DNA from: Apium graveolens
Lineage: Eukaryota; Streptophyta; Magnoliopsida; Apiales; Apiaceae
DNA: 64,000 nucleotides
Direction: 5' to 3'
Assembly: GCF_009905375.1 (NCBI RefSeq)
Contig: NC_133652.1
Coordinates: 23,117,339 to 23,181,338 of the forward strand
Shown here: one piece after another, positions 24,701 to 37,100 of the stretch
Numbering within the stretch: position 1 is the stretch's first letter
Layout of the letters: each line of letters starts with the position of its first letter
Position numbers and translations under genes: made by a program
Notes under the pieces: generated by a model
Seen by the model: only the letters and a program-made list of their open reading frames with translations
Database searches by the model: none
Told to the model about the DNA's origin: nothing

Positions 24701-24715
24701 CAAGGTGCCACTGTT
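24701..24715. repeat. LINE target-site duplication, 5' side
   Basis: caaggtgccactgtt, identical to 14253-14267. It immediately precedes the LINE 5' leader on the minus strand. Confidence 0.9.
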
Positions 24716-26008
24716 AGAATTTGATTCTAATAAAAGTAATGAAATGAATTGATTTATAATTTGAATTTTCAAAATCTAACTGAAAACAAGCTAATATAAT
24801 TTTATAAGACCGCATAATTGATTGATTGTTGCAAAATGATAAATGAGAAAGCAAACGTACCATATTCCACACTTTTACTTTTACATGATATAAGAGGATA
24901 ATATGATCAGCATTGATGGTTGCCAAACAGTTAAACAAAAATGAGAACGTGAATTTCGTCATTTAAGTTGACTTATCTATGCACCCAAATAGTCACGTTC
25001 TCATATCTTTCATTCTCATTTTAGATTTTCAGTCTTACTAACATTCAAATGCAACATTGAATTTTATTCCAGTGAACAGGAAATAAATAACTCGATCACT
25101 AATTCAAAAGTTACAAGATTAATTTGCTAATGATTTCATTTTTAAGAGAACGTCTTGGAACGTTAATTTTGATATTCTATATTAAAATATATTACTCTCT
25201 GGGATGTTGTAAATAAAAAAAGTTTGCACATTCTCTACTTTAGTTTAAGGTCATAAATTCTGTACCAAATGCCGCAAAAATAAGTTGGCACTGAATTTGA
25301 TTTGTGAATAGAAATTCAAGGACCTGGGGACCAATAGTTGACTATAAAAGGCAAAATATTTATACAAGTGCTTTTGGAACCACCTTAACATAACATAGTG
25401 TTCATAATTAATTGCAATGAGAGGTTTGTCATATGAGGAAAGCTTCTGATTTTGATTCACGTAGCTTAATTGTATGCAGCTCATTTTACAACCACATATT
25501 TGTATTATCCCAATTTAATTAGCCTTCAAAGTTGAAGCAACTCACATCTTCTTCCTATAGTAGTTGCTGGTTTGTGTGGCTAATACTATTACTTTTTGTG
25601 CATACTTTTAATGTCTTGATGTGAATGAACACACTAGAGTGGAAATGGAAAATTATGAACTATCAGTTTTCTTTTTCTAGAAAGCCCACCATGACATCGC
25701 ATGCACAGGAGTCGGGACCAGGACAAAATTCATCAAGCTAAACAAAGCAAAAAACTTGTAAGATTGAGCAATTAACTACTGAAACAATGGGGGATCGCGC
25801 CAACGGAGAAAGAGTAGACGTTCTTTACTTTTATTTATTGAAGAACACTTGAATGTTTTTACTTTAAGAATGTAAATGGTTCATTTATACAAGGAAACCA
25901 TAACTTGTAGGTAGATGTAACAAGAGACTTTTGATCAGGGAGAAAAATGAAACTGAAGGTACAAAATTTAAGGTTTGACACCAGTACACATGCCATAGTA
26001 CATAGGGT
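24716..26008. other. Intergenic DNA downstream of the phosphate transporter gene
   Basis: No gene was recognised. The sequence is AT-rich and includes the 3' UTR of the phosphate transporter gene just below 26009. No transposon ends were recognised beyond the LINE duplication. Confidence 0.5.
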
Positions 26009-29000
26009 TCAATATAATGAATTATAGGTATAACATGTGGCAAAAATTGATGTTATGCAGATGACGAGTGAAGGAAGTAAAGTAATATTGAGCAGCCTAC
26101 TCTCACCCAAGTACCCTGCCAGTGTTATAGTGGCATCAGCAATCACTCGAGCAATTGTCCCTGCTTCAGTTGATAACAATCCTCCATTGTATGTACCACG
26201 AGCAAGTCTCGATGACATAACCCGAGAGAGAAGTGACAGGTTGACACCTAGATTCACAGCCATTTTATAGCATGAACACACGCAACAGAAAAACGATAAT
26301 ATAGGGACTCGGGTTCAGGAAAATACACCAAACATAATATATATTTTTTGATAAGGGCTTGAAGTTTTTTAAGGCCACAATAGATGAGTTTTTTATAAGT
26401 GCCTCGATTCACCTAAATTATTTATTTAATTATAGATCTGACTGTACGCATGTGAATGTCAGAAGCGAAAAATTAATTAAGTATATAAGTTTTCTTAGTG
26501 CATCATATCAATCACTTAGAACAAGAAATGCATATTCAATCTATATGGTTAACATTATATAAGCAACCAAATAATAGATCTTACCCTCTAAAACTTCTGC
26601 AGAGACAAACATTATGAGTCCTGAAATTACATATTGTGGCACAGAATACGGCACAAAAATGTGGAAGCTCAGGATTATGCCAAGAAAGACCATAATCTCA
26701 GATGCCATTAAAATTTGCCTGCATGCAGATGATACCTTTGACACATTAGTTATTTCTTCTAATAAAGTTACCTACGCATATTACCATCATATTAAACTAG
26801 AATAGTGCTGTCTGGTATGAGTAAATTACCATAAATTTCAACCAGTGCATAACTTCATACTCAAGATGGATACATTTACAGAATATGCAAAGTGGGCAGT
26901 CACCTATTTAAATTAACTTAAGAGTAAAAATTAAAATTGACTCTTACAGTGCCAAGAAGCTGACAAACAACAAGGAAACCCTATCAAATAGTAAAATGGC
27001 TGACCAGGTATTACTAGCGATTCAGGTTTTACGACATTTTAGGCTAGCAATCTATTCTAGCCAGTAATTTTTTTTCCTTCACGACTTCGGTTTATCTAGA
27101 CTAGGGGTGGCAATTTCGGGTTCTGGGTCGGGTTCGGGTCGGGTTGGATGTCCCTGATTTTTTTTAGGATGACCCGAACCCGGCCCGACCCAAAAGGGGT
27201 TCAAAAATTGTGACACGAACCCGACCTGTAGGTACCCGAGTAACCCGAAACTGACATGTTTAACCCGAAATAACCCGAAATTTAGAATTAACTGATAAAA
27301 AATAATTAAAAAGTTTTAATTTGAAACGTTAAAAAAATAAAATGTTATGCCAAATTAACATAGAAAATAGAAATATAATAAAACACAATATTACAAATGT
27401 GTTATAAAATATAACCCACCATGTATATACATATATAATATATTAATTATTTGTATACACAGGTCGAGTTCGGGTATTTCAGGTCAAGCCGAAAATGACC
27501 CGATTTTTTCGGGTAAATTTTTACCCAACCCGAACCGACCCGAAAGTCAAAAACTCCAACCCTAATTCGTACTTTTGCGGGTTGGGTTCGTGTCGAGTTT
27601 CGGGTCGTGTCTGATTCTAGACATTCTAAATTTGAGAAAAAAATTAAAAAATTATATTGCATCTTCCGCGGTCTTTGTATTTTCTAGTGAGAGGTTACAC
27701 GAGGAGAGTAATTAAGGTTGGTGCAAACAACATATATTTTAATATACAATTTAAGTTTCATTTTTCTTTTAAATAGAAGAACCACACATGATTTCAAAAA
27801 CTAGAAAAGGGCATAAAATTTGATGGAGCAGATTGTGATGTATTTGTTTCTCTAAAAAATACCTGTCTTCAAACATGTTGCTTATGTAGCTCCCAACAAC
27901 GATGTTTACCGGAAGAACTGTTAATCCAAGGCATGCAAGAAATATTGCAACTTTGCTAGTAGACCAACTGAAGTAGTATGTGGTGATAACACTGGACTCG
28001 GAGAGTAAAATCTCCATCACATACTTAAGCATGAAGTATATCAACAATTGAACCTAACAAAACCACAGCATATTGTGTTAGAAGCCATATAAATTTGATA
28101 GTACTGTAGCAAATAGATGAGGATATGATAAATTGATAATTGCCATCACAGTTTGAATTTAAACAGTAAGATAGAATTACAAAATTCACGCCAGAGATAA
28201 AATTATAACTCTTTCAAATTAATAGACATTTCTTTGCAAGAATTGTGAAAATTTTAATTTTAAGGAGGCTAAATACCCATCCATGAGTAAAAGGCATTAG
28301 GTGGATAACAAGAACCTAATAAGTTTAAATATAAAGCTAAATCACTAACACAAACATGCACAGACAACTATGCTGAAGTCCAGATATAGAAGTGATATCT
28401 AAGAAACATACACACCTTTACCGAAGGAGTAAGTAATCTATATGCTGATCTCAAAGAATTGGCTGGCCTACGAGATTCCTCAGGAGCTTCTTCACTTGCA
28501 TCACATTCTTCGTCTTCATCATCACCATCTTGTTGATTTTCCGCTGAACTCAAGAGCAATGGCTGAGCAAGACCCTTTTCGACCTCTTCACTATCTGTTG
28601 GACCTGCGGTAGTGATCCAACTCCCTTATTTATATCACCTATACGATACTACAGACGTTGGGATCTTTAACATATTGTGGTGAAATCTTTAGTATAACTT
28701 GATTACTCCCTCTGTCCGCTTTTACTAGTCTCCTATAAAGAATTACTTTTGTCCCATATTAATTGTCCTTTCCTACTATCAATACTAATTCATGAATGCC
28801 TTTCCAATATTAACCTTTCATTTGACTTTTCTTCACATTCATATTTAATTCGTGGAATAATTATGGGCAAGAATTGAAAACGGAATTTTCTTGATATGCA
28901 TAAAACTTTCGAAGGTGACTTGTAAAAGGGGTCGGAGGGAAGACATACCTAAACAATGGTAATACCATGAGACCAACCAACACGATAAGTCCAAAATTGG

Positions 29001-29832
29001 ACTATCTTAAGAGTATGCTAAGTTCTTTTTTATACATTTATCTCCCTTAGCTTTTAGGAGCCTGTAACCCCCATTAATTATTCGATTATTATTTGGGTTG
29101 TCACCGAAAGACATTATATATGTTGCATTATAAATTACACTAGATAGCAAGCTGAAATTGTGCACACACCAGCATTAACTTCTGCAGTATTATTCTCCTC
29201 AGTCGGGAAAGCAGGTTCTCTAAATGAAATCCACAGCCACACCAAATAAACCAACCATGCCACGGACATAACCCATCCAGGCAGTGTGTTTTTATTGATG
29301 GTGAGCTTGTAAAATCTGAAATCAATTTGAAGTAAACCAGCAAGTGCAGGGCCACATGCCATTCCAAGAGCACTCGCACTAACAAATCCTGCCGAAGCCT
29401 GCATTCGGATTTTGAGTGGTACACAGTCACTAATATACCGACGATTCACTGCTCTTGCAGAGCCAAACCTGAATTTACGGCAAATGAAAAACAAAAACAA
29501 GTGTTTAAAAGAAAATTCAGAAATAATAATCTGAACTGCACATGACGAGTGCAACCAGGTGCAATCAGTGTCAGGTAAGTAACAAGTAAGATAAGGGACA
29601 TTTAGAGAGCATTACTTAGAAGCCTTAAACTGTTCTATGACACCAAACAGAATGTAATACTTTTAAACATTTACATTGTCTCCCAACAGCGGGATTTTGT
29701 TTATGCCAACAATAGGGTAAAATATCATATCATATTTATACACTATATACCAGCAAGACAAAAAACGTATCCAAAACATTGCTAAACTCGTCCTCTTTGC
29801 ATTCGCCTGAGAATGCACGCAGCAGTAGTAGT

Positions 29833-29888
<56 letters not shown>

Positions 29889-31992
29889 TACCCACAACAT
29901 AAACGACCAAGAATAAGAACTGCTATTGAGTTGAAATCATAAGCAAGAGCATACATGACATTTCCCACAAAAAGAACAATGCTGCTGAACACAAGGGGTC
30001 TAAAGTAAGATTTGTTAGACCAGGCACTGAAATAAACTGAAGAGAAGACTTGTGCAACAGCCATTGCACCAATTACAATACCACAGACTGTAGGTGCAGC
30101 ACCCAAGCTCATTGAGTAGTCATCTGCTGTCGGAACGATTATATAAGTATTGACCATATAGAGAAATGTGTTGGCCAGATTCAGTAAAAGAGACATAAAA
30201 TGATATCTATCATCGTCAACTTGATCCTCAGAAGGAGTAGGTAACTCCTCCTGTTGCATAATAAGAGCATGCTGACCCAAGAATTCTAAAAAGTTGGTTG
30301 AGTAGTTTAAACGGTCTGCTGCTGCTTTTATTGAGTCAACTACAGGATCCTGAATCAACTTTCTTAATTAGCAGATAATACAGTCACTTGTTGCTATTAT
30401 ACAAAGAAACAAATTTGTGGGACAATGATGAGAAGTACATAGGTTCGTATAGATGAATATAACCTGAAGGGGAAGGGTAGGCTGATCATATATAGATAAG
30501 TAGCTCCCTTGACGTTCCTGCAGATCTGAAAGATTGCGAGAAATGGCTCCTACGACTGCTCCTAATCCCTGCAAGTTTTACAGATTTTGAGGGTTTTTAC
30601 TATATTTTATTGTCATGAAAGTCACAGTAGACGTAAATTTATTCAGTCCTTCAAATATATTCTATTGATGTATAAAGTACTTAGAAGAATATAAAAGTCC
30701 AAATAATACCAGGGGAGCTAAACAGGAAAACTAGACCACCAACAAGAACAGCCTAAGAGCTAACGAATTGGATTAATTACCACATGCTTAAACACTTGCT
30801 GAAGTTGCGAATAAGGATGATTGGCACGAGTTTTGACATAGTAATTGGTAAATTTGTAGCCGAACCGTTTGTCAAACTTTTTGAGGATCTTACGCAAGCC
30901 AATGGCATTTATCTCAACAAAAGAAAGAAGCTTTAGGAGATCCCTCCCCACATCCCTATATGCTTCTCGCAGTTCTGAAATATTGGATATAACTTCCTGC
31001 TGCTTTCCAAGTACAGCAATCCTATTTGCAAGTAGCCCTTGTTGTTCCAATAGAAAAAGTACAGTCGTTTCAATCTGCAACCAAAATAATCAAATCATAA
31101 TAATAAAAATAACAAAACTTGACATGGATACAAAATCAGCACCAATATTAAACCATAAAAAACCTATGTAACTTAAATAATGAAGAACAAAGATCATTTT
31201 GTGCTGGCAGTACGGACCGTACCAACTTTGGGCTTCTATTATATACATTTCGGGTGTACATATTCAAACTCAACAAGGAAAGACAACCTTTAAAATAGCT
31301 ATCATTAATCCATTTTTTTCATCATAGCTTTCTGTGCTTGCAAAAGAGCATTATTGACTTATAACAGTTCCTACTTTAAAAAATTTAAAATAAACACACT
31401 AAAAAAAACGGCTTAAAAAATCCATCTAACTGATAATTGGTTATATGTGTACTGAAATTTGGAAAATGTAAACTTATCGAGTCATCGTTGTAAATATACC
31501 TGGTTATCCAGCATTCTTGAGAAATCCTTGAGCACATGGCGACGATCAAGTGCTCCAATTTCAATTTGGCGGGAATAATGTTTGACTTTCTTCTTCATTA
31601 ATTTGTAGTTGATGTAGTACCTGAAATGTACTGAACGTGTCACCATTTCACCACAGAAATTCACAAAGAGAATGTGCTGATATGATGTAATAAAAATGTA
31701 CCAATTGTGCTTTAAAGGCATAGCAAGGTAAGCAAATAGTATATAAACTATATAGCCAATGGAATTAGTTTTCATTTCCGAGATACAGCATCATGACCAA
31801 AAACCTCTTCATCAATGTAGATGAATGAAACTCTGTTTCTTTTGCTAAAATAAAAGTATTTTATTTCTTTTACCAATAAAATGAATCATTGCCTCACCGA
31901 TACGCAAAATGCACAAAAGTCAAGTACTACATAACATACCTTTGCCATTCTTGTATTTGTCTTTCCTTCAACTTTTTCCCAAAAGCAACCAT
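26009..31992 (-). CDS. SPX-MFS vacuolar phosphate transporter (PHT5/VPT type)
   Basis: Ten exons join in frame to 693 residues: 31992-31940, 31620-31500, 31074-30781, 30568-30464, 30349-29892, 29468-29170, 28603-28416, 28053-27863, 26718-26585 and 26247-26009. The N-terminal SPX domain (about residues 1-150) starts [16 protein letters not shown] and has the lysine-rich phosphate/inositol-pyrophosphate site ([12 protein letters not shown]). After a linker come major-facilitator helices from about residue 240 ([40 protein letters not shown]), an acidic cytosolic loop encoded by exon 7 ([18 protein letters not shown]) and the last helices in exons 8-10. The family moves phosphate into the vacuole, with SPX sensing of inositol pyrophosphates (established for VPT1/PHT5;1). 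Full family length; no lesion seen. An AG just before the ATG suggests a spliced 5' leader. Confidence 0.95.
27102..27615. repeat. GGGTCGGGTT-rich interspersed repeat in phosphate transporter intron 8
   Basis: Starts 'taggggtggcaatttcgggt' and is dense in GGGTCGGGTTCGGG, with the complementary CCCGACCCG arranged later, so the two halves can pair; the middle is AT-rich. The 'tAGGGGTGGCAA' start is common to hAT-type plant repeats, but the expected inverted end is only loosely present near 27553-27563 and no clean duplication was found. Confidence 0.45.
28706..28940. mobile_element. Stowaway-like MITE in phosphate transporter intron 6
   Basis: The left end 'ctccctctgtccgcttttac' (after TA) matches, inverted, the right end 'gtaaaaggggtcggaggga'. 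Length is about 235 bp with no ORF. The right target TA is degraded. It lies between exons 6 and 7. Confidence 0.65.
29831..29884. repeat. (GT)n(GA)n compound microsatellite beside a splice donor
   Basis: About 13 GT units run into about 14 GA units. On the gene strand the (TC)n run begins only a few bases after the exon 5 donor of the phosphate transporter gene (GT at 29891-29890), so length variation would alter the intron start. Confidence 0.9.
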
Positions 31993-32870
31993 ATCTCACT
32001 GCATCAACGCAATCAGGAAGACAAAAAAATAGACACTTTAAGGAGAAATTCTCGTAAAATTACTTCATAAAAAGAATTCAATCATATAAAAATGGGAAAA
32101 AGAAAATTAGACGGAGATCTTTAAGCACACTGTAATGGGCAAAAAGTCAGATTGAAAATGTAAACTAACTTATACAGACTGCGTTACGCTTGTGTTAACA
32201 TTACCAAAACAATCAACCAAATCTTATAACCATTATAAACTTCCAATTCTTCTTTCCACCCAAGTTGTGACACTCATGTTATCATTGTACCATATTTCTT
32301 CGTATATGCATTATGTTCAGTGATTGTGCCCATGTATATAGAACATCAAGTCCAAATTAACTACATTATACTCTGGACGAATTAACTACCCATGCTACCA
32401 CCGAGACCAACATTTATTTCACCTAACGATAAACACAAACACTTAATACCCGTCTAGTTAAAGGGAAAGGAACAAAAACTAAACATGTTAGTACTATTTT
32501 GCGCTAAATATGTAAAATTTTCAATCCATTCATACTAATTCAAAGCTCAATCCCGCCAATTTAGGAATTACTAATTAGTTCTCATTCCTACTTCCCATCA
32601 TTTTTTTCGAAAATCTCATCATTATAAATTTACAATCTTTCATTTCTCTTCACAATTTTTAATTCCAGCCAAAAGGGAATTCAACAATACATCCAATTAT
32701 ACATAAAACACAGGCAAAACAATAACAATAACTATTGAATTTTAAACAACGCACAAACACTAACAAAAAAGAGAGAGAAGAGATACAAGTAGTAAAAGTA
32801 GAACAAATACATACACAATCATACATGCATGTGTGTATTTGAATCAAAATAAGCAATGATCACACAATAC

Positions 32871-33010
32871 CTCAAAACTGTGTGTGTGTGTGTATAATAT
32901 ATACACACAACTGTAGTCTCAGAGTCAGAGATATAAGAGGTTCAACAAAGACACATAAACTTGAAACTGGAGATTTAAGAAAGAAGTACAAGGACAGCAA
33001 GGACAGAGAG
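32871..33010 (-). other. Probable 5' UTR exon of the phosphate transporter gene
   Basis: A donor-like 'ttttgag|gtattgtg' on the minus strand (GT at 32870-32869) pairs with the acceptor 'gatgcag' just 6 nt before the ATG at 31992. The upper limit of the exon is a guess. A TG/CA dinucleotide run (about 32880-32910) falls inside it. Confidence 0.4.
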
Positions 33011-34105
33011 ATTGAGATTCAGAGAATAATTAAAAATAATTGAATTGTCAGAAAAAAGAATTAAAGTAATAAAAATCTTAAAAGAAAATCTGGGTAAGTT
33101 TGGTAATAATTTAATAAGAAGATAAAATTAAAAAAACAGAAGTGTGGTCTTTGTCTGTGTACGTGTACATGGGTGTGTAATGGATCTAGACAAATATTCA
33201 ATTAACACACATACTTGTCTTGTTCTGGATCAAAAAAAAATTGTATTATTAAATCAGCTGAGTGAAACTGTATGATTAGTTTGTAATGAAATTTTACTGA
33301 TAGACTCTTTTGAATGAATTATTTACTGAATGAAAATTACTGTTTAATGACATTCATGTAGGCTTGCCTTGGTTTTGTTTGATAAATATGAGCAACTACA
33401 GATTAGAAATAATACATTAATAAATTTTATATCATCAGTCTGAAATGTATCTTTGAAATGTTGATAAAATAATTATTATTTACACGAGCCATGTCATTTA
33501 AAAATTCATTTTTGGGTCCCTAACCAATTTTATATCAACAATCTGAAATGTATATTTGAAAGACCATCAAGCTTTATATTTGAAGTTCATACATGATGTT
33601 CACAACCTACAATTCAACTAGTGGGAAGGTTATCTCGAAATCAACCCTTTAACCCAAACAGCTGCCTTTTCAGGCTCACTGACATTTACCAGCAAACCCG
33701 ATTTCTGACACCTGTAATTTTCCGATATTTACCAAATATATATGATCCTTGACCTCAATCTGTACATTATATAAGTGTGACTGACTGATAGTATGTGTGC
33801 TGGAGACTTGAAGCATGAAACAAGCTATTGAAAAGTTGGGATTTCCTTTCAAGGTCTCTTTAGGTTACAACATAAATAACATAAACAAGAAATTGCTCTT
33901 GAAAGCGTCTCTTTGCTACTTCCACTAAATCTTGTCTGCATTTTTTACATCACGCAAACAACTTTCAGTGGAAGCAGCAAAAAGAAGCTTTAGAACATTC
34001 CTATTACAATGGCCGTGCTAAATGAAATGTAGTATCGTAGTCTAAACCAAACACTTCCTTTTTTTCTACATATGTCATTACAGTTTACACACTTGCTTTT
34101 TCTTG
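33011..34105. other. Promoter region of the phosphate transporter gene and 3' flank of NRPD1
   Basis: About 1.1 kb separates two genes of the same orientation. No further gene was found. I looked for the phosphate-starvation element GNATATNC and did not find a convincing copy in this stretch. Confidence 0.45.
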
Positions 34106-37100
34106 CTATCCAACATGATGTACCTCTCTTCCACTCAACCACCTTGATTGGTATTTTTCTGCTCTTTCAGAAGAAATCAGCTTGAGACCGTTGTGTATAC
34201 ATTTGTGATACGAAAAATCCTCGATACTGCCATCAGTTCTTTCCAAAAGAAAGCAGCGGCTAGTTGAACTTTTTGCGCTCAAACCAATCTGTTACAGGTG
34301 CAAAAATTAACCACCAATGAAATGATTGCTTAGCAGCTTCACAAACAAAAAAGAATCAGAAATCTAAGTTAACAAGTTACTGGAGTAAAAAGTTATTTCA
34401 AAGCACAAAAAGGATACGTGTACATGAATATTCAAAAAATGATACGAGGTACCCTGTGGAAGGGCTCTCACTCGAAGGATTAAAGGTACATAATGTGTGA
34501 AGGAGCACTGAATGTGCCAATTGAAACTAAGTTCCATTGAAAATACTGGAGTCTGGACAGAGTGTATATAGGAAGCAAAGATAATTTAAAGCTGTCTTTC
34601 TCCATGAAGTTGTGAATTAGTTAAGCACAAATTCCCCAGGTCCAGCCATCAAAATGAATAACAATTGCAATATGTTTGAACAATTATTTTTACACAACTG
34701 TGAATTTTTTTTTTTCAAATTCCTTTTCAACTTTGTAATTTTTAGTTACTACTTACTTTGATTTCTTTAAGCCCGCTTCCAATCTTTTCAGAAGATCGAG
34801 GGTGAAATAGTAGAGCCGCCACCACAATGCCCTCGTCCAACTCACTTAACTGTTGATTAATTTTGTACCTGCAATGACACTATAACTATTTAGCGGAAAA
34901 TACATTATAAAAATCAAACTAAAAAAATCAAATATAATCATAATTGTTTACTAAAGCAAGCATCGTGTCCACTAATTGTTTGGGCATCTATGTAAGCTTA
35001 TCATACATTATAGCGCAATGGTGCTTCAAAATACCACACATTGAAATTAACAATTATTACTCTGTGCCAATTTCAGTCCGGGAAATCGAACAGCCACAGA
35101 GAGAAGTAAGATAAATATTATACTGATGTAACATCACATTATGCTTTTATAAGACATGTACCCATCAGTTGAATTTAATCTGCTCAGTTGAATTTAATCT
35201 GCGATTTGTATATTTTGAGATGTGCCCAAAAATATATTTTCATATTTGAATCTTGCAATTTAATGGATCAGCTACCAAAACTCGTATATCCTGCAGAACT
35301 GTGGCATATATGCATTTTATTTTCAGGAGTTGTGAGCATTTTACTGGATATATTTAATGTAAATTTTAGGTGCCTCACAAGGCCATATTTGACTGGACCC
35401 CGAGGGAAGTGTGCAAATAGTACAGATGAAACATATTAAGCTAGTACTTAATATAATGTAGATTGACATATTCATCCAAGAGAATTGGAAATTTGGAATA
35501 TCTGAATGATTATTGAAGAATCTAAAAAAACACTATAATAGGCAATTTTTGTAAAATAAAACAGAACAAACAAATACAGAAAGCATTCTACAGCTTATAA
35601 CTTACTTGTGTAATATACTCCTCAGCTCTTTCGACATCAACAAAAAATGTGTTGCTTTGAAATCCTTTCTCACTAAATCGCTTTTCTTGGCAAGAGATTT
35701 GATTGACATATCGGTAAGTTTACGAGATACCTTAACTTTCCGGCCAGGAGCACAGGTTTGGCTACCCAACAAATTATAGATATCTTCAGGTTTACTCACT
35801 TCATGATCCTACAAGTTTATAAACAAAATTACCCCTGATCAAAAATAAGCTTTCTATATGCGGAACAAGAGACACCCAAAACTAGATATTGAAAATGGGA
35901 ATTGCATTATGTAGACTATCAATCTATACCTCGAATGCAAATGTGCAAATGATGGATAAAAAAAAGTGTATTGTAAAACAACTTAGATATAAATATTTTT
36001 TTTCAATTATAATTTTATTTGTAAAAATTTTGATAAGTCAATCGAATTTAATGATAAATTTATAGATTATAATAATTCTTAAATCAAATATAAATTGTTC
36101 ACAAATTTTAAATTTTAGATGAGTCGGATTTGTGATGACCAAATCATATTACCTTCTTTTAACAATATAAGTTAATGTTTGTACTTGTAAGCAATCGAAC
36201 CCTAGTTTCTTCACTAAATACTACGGTTTCTAAAATTACTATTGTACCCAAGAAGACCACAACCTCATTTACTCCCCTTCCCTTGTGCCAATTACATAGG
36301 ATATAATTATTATCTTTGATTTTTAATATTTTTCTTATGTTAATATTTGGTTAGTGTTGACCAAATCATTAGGAATTAGGATTAGTTTAGGATTAATATT
36401 TTTGGATGGTAATAGTTTAGGTTTTGGCTTTATATAAAGCATAAAGCACATTGTGATCATAGTTGTACATACTCCCTGTCACTCATTTATTTAGAGTTTT
36501 CTTTTTTATATCAAATTTAAACATTATATTTTTTATTTGAAAGAAAAAAAATTTGGCAACTACATTTTATAAGAGCCTTAAAGTGCATGTCTAGTGGGAC
36601 GGAGGGAGTATGGAGTGGGTGAAGGACAAATTTAACCTATTTTTACACAAAATTGACAAAAATAACCAATTTCTGAAAAGTTGGTCAACTTTAGCCGATG
36701 GGATACCCAACTGTCAGTGGATACTCTCAGTGGATACTCCACTTTATACAAGATACCCAACTGGCAGTGGAGTATCCCATATATGAAATACCCAACTACA
36801 ACTACCAGTGGAGTATCTTATACAAATTAGGATACCCAACTGACAGTGGAGTATTCAATCGGCCAAAATTGGCCACTTTTTTCAGAATGACTATTTTTGT
36901 TAAATTTTTTCAAAAATCGGCTATTTTTGTCATTTTTTCTATGGAGTTCACATTATATTCTTCTCTTTTTCTTCATCATGCTGTTATATACACATAAAAA
37001 TCAACATAGTTTAAGGTCCAACAAATATAACCCAAAATAAAAATAAAACATAAAAGCCCCAACAAAGTAAGCATTTAAGGCTTCTAGCCACATTAAAACC

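Larger units (their letters stand above)
14253..24715 (-). mobile_element. Full-length L1-type LINE, split by a nested CACTA element
   Basis: The element lies on the minus strand between two identical 15-bp target duplications (caaggtgccactgtt at 14253-14267 and 24701-24715). Its 3' end is a short poly(A), seen as T's at 14266-14275. The 5' end has a ~136-nt leader before ORF1 (ATG at 24564). ORF1 (gag-like) and ORF2 (endonuclease, reverse transcriptase, RNase H) follow in the normal order. Removing the CACTA insert and one 3-bp duplication leaves an element of about 5.4 kb. Damage is light: one frameshift and one in-frame stop in ORF2, besides the CACTA insertion in ORF1. Intact duplications suggest a fairly recent insertion. 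Confidence 0.93.

Noticed and set aside
27102..27615. Telomere-like or promoter CpG-rich tract because of GGGT-rich repeats
   Set aside because: The unit is GGGTC/GGGTT, not TTTAGGG, and it lies in an intron with its complement nearby, fitting an interspersed repeat.
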